From: Pseudoselenomonas ruminis
GTDB taxonomy: Bacteria > Bacillota > Negativicutes > Selenomonadales > Selenomonadaceae
DNA: 64,000 nt
Direction of reading: 5' to 3'
Assembly (NCBI RefSeq): GCF_008271295.1
Contig: NZ_VTOY01000010.1
Span: 16,753-80,752 of the forward strand
Made by a program: the position numbers and the translations under genes. Positions 33,731 to 40,153 of this stretch are shown piece after piece. The notes beneath the pieces are model-generated. The model saw only the letters and a list, made by a program, of their open reading frames with translations. It searched no databases and was not told the DNA's origin. Positions within the stretch are counted from its first letter, which is position 1; every line of letters starts with the position of its first letter.

Positions 33731-33865
33731 ATGCAGTTTTCATTTCGCATGCCAGTGGCAGTACAAATATTGTTGTGTATCGCCAAATTTGATGGTGTCT
33801 TCAAAACCACCTCTACCTTTCTGCCAATACGACCCGCTGAATTTGGCGGGTCGTTCAACAGATAG
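33731..33865 (+). pseudogene. 5' fragment of an Rrf2-family regulator gene
   Basis: ATG 33731, 7 bases after AAGGAG, encodes MQFSFRMPVAVQILLCIA, then FDGVFKTTSTFL. This is the first helix and the start of the helix-turn-helix of Rrf2-type repressors. After about 31 codons the frame enters the second 37-bp repeat and stops at 33865. DNA-binding and cofactor regions are missing, so it is not functional. Confidence 0.65.
33823..33859. repeat. 37-bp palindromic repeat, copy 2
   Basis: Exact copy of 33185-33221. It truncates the Rrf2 fragment and lies 18 bases before the beta-lactamase start codon, so it sits in the leader of that gene. Confidence 0.85.
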
Positions 33866-33877
33866 TAGGAGGTTATT

Positions 33878-34732
33878 ATGAAGAAATTTTGTTTTTTGTT
33901 TTTGATAATCTGTGGCTTGATGGTTTTCTGTCTTCAGGATTGTCAAGCGCGGCAGAAATTAAATCTTGCTGATCTGGAAAATAAATATAACGCCGTGATT
34001 GGTGTTTACGCCGTTGACATGGAGAATGGAAAAAAAATTTGCTACAAACCTGATACGCGTTTTTCCTACTGCTCGACGCACAAAGTTTTTACGGCTGCAG
34101 AATTGCTAAGACAAAAAAATACCTCCGATTTGAATGAAATTCGTAAGTTTTCGGCGGAAGATATTTTGTCCTACGCGCCAATCACCAAAGACCATGTTGC
34201 TGATGGCATGACGCTGGCGGAAATTTGTTCGGCATCGATCAGGTGGAGTGACAACACGGCGGCAAATTTAATTTTGCAGGAGATCGGCGGCGTGGAAAAT
34301 TTCAAGGTGGCACTAAAAAATATTGGCGACAAAACTACCAAACCTGCGCGAAATGAACCTGAACTTAATCTTTTCGATCCAAAAGATAATCGTGATACTA
34401 GCACGCCGAGACAGATGGTAAAAAATTTGCAAGTCTATATATTCGGCGATATTTTGAGCGACGACAAGAAAAAACTGCTGATTGATTGGATGAGCGACAA
34501 TTCCATAACCGACACGCTTATCAAGGCAGAAACTCCGCAAGGTTGGAAAGTTATCGACAAGAGCGGTTCAGGCGATTATGGGGCGCGGAATGATATTGCC
34601 GTGATTTATCCGCCCAATCGCAACCCCATTGTCATGGCGATAATGTCGCGCCGCACGGAAAAAAATGCAAAATTTGACGACGCTATGATTGCGGAGGCGG
34701 CAAAACGAATTTTTGATAATTTAGTATTTTAA
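33878..34732 (+). CDS. Class A beta-lactamase
   Basis: A 284-residue exported serine beta-lactamase that hydrolyses beta-lactam antibiotics in the periplasm. A signal peptide (FCFLFLIICGLMVFC, likely cut after CQA near residue 24) precedes the enzyme. Catalytic motifs are complete: Ser66-Thr-His-Lys69, Ser124-Asp-Asn126, Glu160-x-x-Leu-Asn164 and Lys228-Ser-Gly230. TAGGAGG lies 7-8 bases before ATG 33878. No convincing promoter is seen between the cupin terminator and the gene. Low GC suggests transfer. I cannot name a subfamily from sequence alone. Confidence 0.92.
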   Translation: MKKFCFLFLIICGLMVFCLQDCQARQKLNLADLENKYNAVIGVYAVDMENGKKICYKPDTRFSYCSTHKVFTAAELLRQKNTSDLNEIRKFSAEDILSYAPITKDHVADGMTLAEICSASIRWSDNTAANLILQEIGGVENFKVALKNIGDKTTKPARNEPELNLFDPKDNRDTSTPRQMVKNLQVYIFGDILSDDKKKLLIDWMSDNSITDTLIKAETPQGWKVIDKSGSGDYGARNDIAVIYPPNRNPIVMAIMSRRTEKNAKFDDAMIAEAAKRIFDNLVF

Positions 34733-35144
34733 AGGGGCTTGATAGCATCGGTATTGCCGATGGGCAGAGAGGGCCATCACGCAAAAATATTTCGCTAGGC
34801 CGTCAAAGAAAAATCTGCAACAGGGTCGCTATGACGAATCGCTCATTCATTATGTGAAATAGGTGCTGATGACTTACCGAAGGGGGCAAATGTGCCCCCT
34901 TCTCTTTTTGCCGAATCCCTGTCCTATGCGGATCAGTACTAGGGATGTATCGTTAGATTGTATCAGAATGATTGGTAAAGGGAGTTCTTTCTGACCGTAT
35001 TGCGCTCTATAATACCTTCATTGTCGCTTAGATTTATGATACAATGGAGACGTTATACAACAATGATATTTAGAATCGGATTGAAGACTACCACTTTTTA
35101 ATCATAAATAATGGGGCTCAAGGCTTAAAGCAACTTTGGGAAGA
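34733..35144. other. Gene-free remnant region of the islet
   Basis: No complete gene. A short open stretch ending at the TAG near 34861 (reading KKNLQQGRYDESLIHYVK) may be the tail of a lost gene. A terminator lies at 34879-34909. The rest, 34910-35144, is AT-rich with no recognised element. Confidence 0.4.
34879..34909 (+). terminator. Terminator in islet
   Basis: GAAGGGGGCA and TGCCCCCTTC pair around AATG, followed by TCTTTTT. It may end the beta-lactamase transcript. Confidence 0.8.
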
Positions 35145-35179
35145 AAGAGGTTGTGGGGGAAGTCCCGTTGTTCCGACCA
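35145..35179 (+). pseudogene. Decayed 3' end of tRNA-Pro
   Basis: Matches the last 36 bases of the tRNA-Pro gene at 32256-32291 with a one-base deletion and a few changes, keeping GTTGTTCCGACCA at the end. The T stem-loop is damaged and the 5' half is absent, so it is not a tRNA gene. It is the likely right boundary of the islet. Confidence 0.7.
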
Positions 35180-35226
35180 TTATATGATATTAAAAGTGAT
35201 GATTAACGCAGGATGAGGTGATACCG

Positions 35227-35952
35227 GTGATTAAGGATTACTATGAGCTGTTGCAGGTTCATCCGAAAGCGTCAGCGGATATTATAAAGAAAGCCTATCA
35301 GACTTTGGCGAAAAAATATCATCCGGATTTATCGAAGCTGCCGCCTGAAGAGGCCAGCCGTCATATGAGTGAGTTAAATGAGGCTTACCGGATTTTGTCG
35401 GATCCGTCAGCCCGCAGAGCGTATGATGAGGCAAGACGGCAGGAACAACACCAGGTGCGGGAACTGCCACGGGAACAACAGGCGGTTCATCAAGATAAAA
35501 TTCCGCCACGGTCTGCCCGCCGTCACCATAGTCACAAACAGGAAACGGCGAAGGTTCATGACTTAGCGGGCCGTAAGCTGAAGCTTATTCTTATCGCCGT
35601 AATCGTTCTCCTGCTGGGGGGGATGATATGGTTCCTCTTTGCCGGTGATGAAGATGGCGAAGTCCATTATAAGAGCTTAAAGGGAAATCCATCGGTAGAG
35701 GAGCGCCCGCGGGAAAATAGCAGACCTGCCCCAGCCCCATCGTATGATTCCAATGAGGAGAAACTTCATCCGGGAAATCCGAACCGGAATGGTAATGTGT
35801 CTGGTGGAACGGTCGAGGTCGATGGAAAAGGAACAGTTCCCGCTGGTGGCACAGATCAGAACGCGAAAGCGGAAGATACAGAGAAACCAAAGACAGAGCG
35901 AAATGACTCGGTCGGCGGTGGTGGAACAGTTCCGGGGTTAGAACAACTTTGA
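35227..35952 (+). CDS. Membrane-anchored J-domain protein
   Basis: A 241-residue DnaJ-type co-chaperone of the minimal (type III) kind. The J domain is residues 1-70 with His32-Pro-Asp34 (KKYHPDLSK) and LNEAYRILSDPSARRAYDEA, the site that stimulates DnaK. A basic linker (RRHHSHK) leads to one transmembrane helix at 118-139. The C-terminal 100 residues are hydrophilic, with Gly-Gly-Thr-Val repeats (SGGTVEV, PAGGT, GGGGTVPG), probably outside the inner membrane. GTG 35227 fits best, 8 bases after GGATGAGG. It is 13 bases before the ABC-F gene. Confidence 0.82.
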   Translation: MIKDYYELLQVHPKASADIIKKAYQTLAKKYHPDLSKLPPEEASRHMSELNEAYRILSDPSARRAYDEARRQEQHQVRELPREQQAVHQDKIPPRSARRHHSHKQETAKVHDLAGRKLKLILIAVIVLLLGGMIWFLFAGDEDGEVHYKSLKGNPSVEERPRENSRPAPAPSYDSNEEKLHPGNPNRNGNVSGGTVEVDGKGTVPAGGTDQNAKAEDTEKPKTERNDSVGGGGTVPGLEQL

Positions 35953-35965
35953 AAGGAAGTAATAT

Positions 35966-37522
35966 ATGAGCATATTAAACGTATCCCATTTATCCCATAG
36001 CTATGGAGGCCGTGAGATTTTTGAGGACGTTAGTTTTCGTCTGCTGAAGGGCGAACATGTTGCCTTGGTTGGTGCCAATGGTGAGGGAAAATCAACGTTT
36101 TTGTCCATCATCACCGGCCAGCTTACGCCGGATGCCGGTACGATTGAATGGGCAAAGCGCGTTAAGGTAGGTTATCTGGACCAGCACGCGGTACTGAAAG
36201 CTGGGATGACGATTCGCGATACCCTCCGGACGGCTTTTGAAGATATGGTACAGGCGGAGCAGGAAATGCTGGCTGCTTATGACAAGATGGGGGACGCGAC
36301 GCCGGAAGAGGTCGATAAGCTCATGAAGGATGTTGGCGATATCCAGGACATGTTGGAAGCTGGCAGTTACTACACGCTTGATGCGCGGATCGAGGAAGTT
36401 GCTGCAGGCCTCGGCCTTCGCGACATTGGCCTTGACCGTACCGTTGATGAGCTCTCGGGTGGCCAGCGTACCAAGGTATTGCTCACCAAGCTTTTGCTGC
36501 AGAATCCAGAAATCTTGATTCTCGATGAGCCGACGAATTATCTGGATGTGGAACATATCAACTGGCTGACGAACTATCTGCAGAATTACGAGAATGCCTT
36601 CATTCTCGTCTCGCATGATGTGCCGTTCCTCAATGCAGTTACCAATGTAATCTATCATGTGGATAATTTAAGTCTGGACCGCTATACGGGAAGCTATGAA
36701 AAATTTGAGGAAATGGCTGCGCTGAAACGCCGTCAGGAAGAAGCTGCGTATGAGCGCCAGCAGGCAGAAATCAAAAAAGAGCAGGATTTTATCCAGCGCA
36801 ACAAGGCGCGGGTCGCTACCCGCGGTATGGCAAACAGCCGTCAAAAGCGCCTCGACAAAATGGAAGTCTTGACAAAACGTCAGGAGAAACCGAAACCGCA
36901 TTTTCACTTTCAATCAGATCGTACGCCGTCGCGGTTTGTCATCGAGGGCAAGCGGCTGGTTCTGGGGTATGATACGCCGCTCACCAATCCCGTTGACATC
37001 CGCGTGGAGCGCAACAAGAAAATTGCGATTCGGGGGACAAACGGCTTAGGTAAATCCACGTTGCTCAAAACCATGTTGGGGATGATTCCCGCTATTTCTG
37101 GCAATGTGGAACTGGGCGAGTTCGTTTCGGTTGGCTATTTTGAGCAGGAAAGCGCTTCGGGGAATCCGAACACGGCTTTGGAAGAGCTATGGCAGGAATA
37201 TCCGGGTATGAGCAATTTTGAGGTCCGGGCGGCGTTGGCTTCATGCGGCCTGACCAATGAGCATATCACCACGAAGATGATGGCACTATCGGGTGGTGAA
37301 GCGGCGAAAGTACGTCTCTGTAAAATCATGCAGAAGCCAGTCAATCTGCTGGTACTCGACGAGCCTACGAATCATTTGGATGTAGAGGCCAAAAAAGAAC
37401 TCAAGCGGGCAATCAAAGAGTATAAGGGAACAGTTCTGCTGGTTTCCCATGAACCGGATTTTTATGAGGATATCGTGGATTCGGTTTGGAATATTGAAAA
37501 CTGGTCAACCAAGATTATTTAA
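35966..37522 (+). CDS. ABC-F ATPase, YbiT/YkpA type
   Basis: A 518-residue soluble protein with two ABC ATPase domains and no membrane part, of the ribosome-acting ABC-F group. First domain: Walker A GANGEGKST, signature LSGGQRTKV, Walker B ILILDEPTNYLDVE. The linker (about residues 240-310) is charged and helical. Second domain: GTNGLGKST, LSGGEAAKV, LLVLDEPTNHLDVEAK. The opening MSILNVSHLSHSYGGREIF resembles YkpA/YbiT. A translation factor role is known for the family; antibiotic resistance is not indicated. Confidence 0.9.
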   Translation: MSILNVSHLSHSYGGREIFEDVSFRLLKGEHVALVGANGEGKSTFLSIITGQLTPDAGTIEWAKRVKVGYLDQHAVLKAGMTIRDTLRTAFEDMVQAEQEMLAAYDKMGDATPEEVDKLMKDVGDIQDMLEAGSYYTLDARIEEVAAGLGLRDIGLDRTVDELSGGQRTKVLLTKLLLQNPEILILDEPTNYLDVEHINWLTNYLQNYENAFILVSHDVPFLNAVTNVIYHVDNLSLDRYTGSYEKFEEMAALKRRQEEAAYERQQAEIKKEQDFIQRNKARVATRGMANSRQKRLDKMEVLTKRQEKPKPHFHFQSDRTPSRFVIEGKRLVLGYDTPLTNPVDIRVERNKKIAIRGTNGLGKSTLLKTMLGMIPAISGNVELGEFVSVGYFEQESASGNPNTALEELWQEYPGMSNFEVRAALASCGLTNEHITTKMMALSGGEAAKVRLCKIMQKPVNLLVLDEPTNHLDVEAKKELKRAIKEYKGTVLLVSHEPDFYEDIVDSVWNIENWSTKII

Positions 37523-37542
37523 CCGCAGAGAAAAAATGAGCC

Positions 37543-37591
37543 AAAAAGAAGGTGGACAAAATGCAAACGCATTTTGTCCACCTTCTTTTTT
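37543..37591. terminator. Bidirectional terminator, 22-bp stem
   Basis: Arms 37543-37564 and 37569-37590 pair perfectly around AAAC, with A and T runs serving both the ABC-F gene and the convergent AraC gene. Confidence 0.9.
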
Positions 37592-38438
37592 ATGTCTGCT
37601 TCCAAGTATTGCGGTATTTTCCAGGTGGCATACCAACCAATTTGTTGAAGACAGATTGAAAGTAGTTGGAATTATTATAGCCGCATTGCATGGCTATCGT
37701 GGTAATGCTTTGTTTCGTGGAGAGCAACAGATTCTGGGCTTCAGAGATACGCAATTGGGTAATGTATTGCATGGGAGAACATCCCGTGCATTCCTTGAAA
37801 ATATGTGACAGATAGTAAGGGCTGATGTGTAAGTTCTGCGCAATTTGAGACAGGGAAAGTTCTTCTAGATAGTGACTGTCCAGATAGGTCTTGATATGCT
37901 GTCCTAAGGTATAGGCAGAATCGTGATTAGCAACGACAGTGTGATTATATTGTTCTAATATCAGCAGTATAAGCGCCTGGGCTAGATGATTGCATGCTTC
38001 TTGATGAAGTTGAGAAGGGAGACTGATAATTACTTTCTTTATCTGCTGAAGGAGCTGGGCGATCAATGGATAAGCGTGCCCTGCGTGGATGATGGGGATG
38101 GCTTCTGAGGGAAGAAAATGTCCCTGAGGCAAACCTTTAAGCTGCAGGTGCTTAAAACCCAGCGATGAGGTCTGTGTGGCGGTGCCATTTTGGGGCGAAA
38201 AGGAATGCAGGCAGCCCTGACTGATGAGGACAATATCGCCCCTGCTTACCGGATGGGAAGTGTTGTGGATGGTGCAAGTGCCGCTGCCCTTCATAATAAA
38301 GAGAATTTCTGCCTGGCCACAACAATCTGCAGGCAGTGGCAGCGTATCGGAGGATAGGAAGCGGAGATAAGACAGTTGTACCTTTTGTTCTGAGGGAAAT
38401 ATTGGATTCGTCGCAGGATTAAAAGTAAGTATTGACAT
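37590..38438 (-). CDS. AraC family regulator with N-terminal cupin
   Basis: A 282-residue regulator. The N-terminal cupin (about residues 25-110; AEILFIMKGSGTCTIH, SRGDIVLISQGCLHSF) binds an effector. The C-terminal double helix-turn-helix (about 185-280) reads LSLSQIAQNLHISPYYLSHIF and SITTIAMQCGYNNSNYFQSVF. ATG 38438 is chosen because AAAAGGGCG lies just upstream on the minus strand. It is divergent from the organophosphate antiporter with 257 bases between, so it probably activates that operon. Confidence 0.87.
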   Translation of the reverse strand: MSILTFNPATNPIFPSEQKVQLSYLRFLSSDTLPLPADCCGQAEILFIMKGSGTCTIHNTSHPVSRGDIVLISQGCLHSFSPQNGTATQTSSLGFKHLQLKGLPQGHFLPSEAIPIIHAGHAYPLIAQLLQQIKKVIISLPSQLHQEACNHLAQALILLILEQYNHTVVANHDSAYTLGQHIKTYLDSHYLEELSLSQIAQNLHISPYYLSHIFKECTGCSPMQYITQLRISEAQNLLLSTKQSITTIAMQCGYNNSNYFQSVFNKLVGMPPGKYRNTWKQT

Positions 38439-38695
38439 AAAATCGCCCTTTTCTAATGATAGCAAGAATATGTAATATGAATAAAAACAAAGCAAAATAA
38501 TGGAGAATAAGCAGAAATAATTGTAATATAATAATCATCAAAGGATGGTTGATGGTTATGTTATGGTTGAGTAGGACATCATTTACTCAAAACTTACCTA
38601 ATCATTATACTAAAAAAACACCATAAAAGCCAGTATTTTCAGAAAAGAATAAGAATTACTGGCGGAATCATTTATTAAAAAAGGAGAGTGTGCTT

Positions 38696-40063
38696 ATGTT
38701 TAAATGGTTTCTGACCAATCCGGATAAGCCAAGGATTCATGATGAGGAACTGGTTAAGAAAATGTATCATTCGGCCAGGCTTCAAGCTGTCACAGCGATG
38801 ATTCTGGGTTATGGCATGTACTATGTGATGAGGATGACACTGGGCGTGGCTAAAAAACCGATGATTGAAGAGGGATTTACCCCTACGGAATTAGGTGCCA
38901 TGGGAGCAGGTATGATGGTAGCCATCGCCATTGGTAAATGTGCCAACGGCTTTATTGCGGACCATTGTAATATCAAGAAAATCGTTCCTTTAGGACTGCT
39001 GGGGGCGGCTATCGTCAATGCTATTTTGGGCTTTAGCAATGCCTATTGGGTATTCTTGGCGCTGTGGATTGTCAATGGTGTCTTCCAGTCCATGGGTTCA
39101 GCGCCCTGTATTGTATCTTTGGCTCAATGGTTTTCCAAGAGTCAGCTGGCAACCTATTATGGGGTGTTCAGTATTGCCCATTATGTAGGCGAAGGTGCTA
39201 CTTATTTGGGAACGGCCATGATAATCGTAGCTTTTGGATGGCATGCAGCATTCTTTCTTCCCGGGGTAGCCTGCATCGTGTTGGCTTTCATCATGTACCG
39301 CTTTATGCGTGATCGGCCAGAGTCTTATGGTTTGCCCTCTGCCAACGAATTCGAAGGTGAGATTGTTCAGGAACAGAAGGAACAGGAAGTTTCAACGAAA
39401 GAAGCCCAGATGATGGTTATCAAAAACCCTTATGTTTGGCTTTTGGCAGCGGCGGCAATCTGTCTGGGGATTTCGCGGTATTCCATCAGCAGCTGGGGCG
39501 TCATTTTCTTGCAGGAAGCTAAGGGATTGGACCTGGTTACAGCGGGGAGTATTATGTCCTTGTCGCCGATTTTGGGTGGGGTAGGTTCTTTCTTTTCGGG
39601 AATCATATCGGATAAGATTTTTAAATCGCGCCATTCTGTCACTACGATAGTGTTTGGCTTGGTTATGCTGGCAGGGATTATTGGTGTTTGCTTTGTACCT
39701 GCCGGAAATACTACGTTAGCCGCAGTTTGTATCGCTGTATTTGGTTTTGGTTTGGGGGTCATTCTTTGCTTTGTCGGTGGACTGCTGGCTGTTGACCTTT
39801 GCCCGCGTAAAGCAACAGGTGCAGCTATGGGAGTTATTGGCCTATTGGCTTATGGTGGTGCTGCTTTGCAGGATATTGTAAACGGCATGTTGATGGATTC
39901 TGCTAAGGTAGTGGTAGATGGTGTTACCACTTATCAGTTCGGTACGATCACCACTTTTTGGATTGGTTCGGTAGTGTTGATGACATTACTCATCGTACCT
40001 ACCTTGTGGGCCAAAAAGAACAGGAGTGAGGAGGCACATGAAACGCATCACGCGGCAGCTTAA
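38696..40063 (+). CDS. Organophosphate:phosphate antiporter family transporter (GlpT/UhpT-like MFS)
   Basis: A 455-residue MFS transporter with 12 predicted helices. It resembles the OPA family (GlpT, UhpT), which exchanges inorganic phosphate for sugar phosphates or glycerol-3-phosphate: LGYGMYYVMRMTLGVAKKPM in helix 1, GKCANGFIADHCNIKK in loop 2-3, FQSMGSAPCIVSLAQWF, and YGVFSIAHYVGEG. ATG 38696 follows AAGGAGAG by 7 bases. The adjacent phosphoesterase makes a phosphate-containing substrate likely; the exact one is unknown. Confidence 0.85.
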   Translation: MFKWFLTNPDKPRIHDEELVKKMYHSARLQAVTAMILGYGMYYVMRMTLGVAKKPMIEEGFTPTELGAMGAGMMVAIAIGKCANGFIADHCNIKKIVPLGLLGAAIVNAILGFSNAYWVFLALWIVNGVFQSMGSAPCIVSLAQWFSKSQLATYYGVFSIAHYVGEGATYLGTAMIIVAFGWHAAFFLPGVACIVLAFIMYRFMRDRPESYGLPSANEFEGEIVQEQKEQEVSTKEAQMMVIKNPYVWLLAAAAICLGISRYSISSWGVIFLQEAKGLDLVTAGSIMSLSPILGGVGSFFSGIISDKIFKSRHSVTTIVFGLVMLAGIIGVCFVPAGNTTLAAVCIAVFGFGLGVILCFVGGLLAVDLCPRKATGAAMGVIGLLAYGGAALQDIVNGMLMDSAKVVVDGVTTYQFGTITTFWIGSVVLMTLLIVPTLWAKKNRSEEAHETHHAAA

Positions 40064-40153
40064 GGCAGGATTTTGGACAGCGGCCGAGAAGGATTAAGAA
40101 GATTTATGCACAAGGCAGCTATGCCAAGGCCAAAGTAATGGAGGCAGATAATT

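Larger units (their letters stand above)
32292..35179. mobile_element. AT-rich islet between tRNA-Pro and a decayed tRNA-Pro 3' end
   Basis: A 2.9-kb patch with lower GC and A-rich codon use than its neighbours, bounded by an intact tRNA-Pro on the left and a degenerate copy of the tRNA 3' end on the right. Contents in order: 592-bp partial beta-lactamase copy, response-regulator start fragment, 37-bp repeat, cupin gene, Rrf2 start fragment, 37-bp repeat, complete beta-lactamase, and a 0.4-kb remnant region. No integrase or transposase is visible, so how it arrived is inference; the tRNA ends are what att sites of an excised or decayed island would look like. Confidence 0.6.

Noticed and set aside
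33185..33859. Integron attC sites flanking a 638-bp cassette
   Set aside because: Only one formal half-site (GTTCAAC) is present per copy; the complementary core site needed for an attC fold is missing and no integrase is visible.
35145..35179. A second tRNA-Pro gene
   Set aside because: The 5' half is absent and the T arm is damaged by a deletion.
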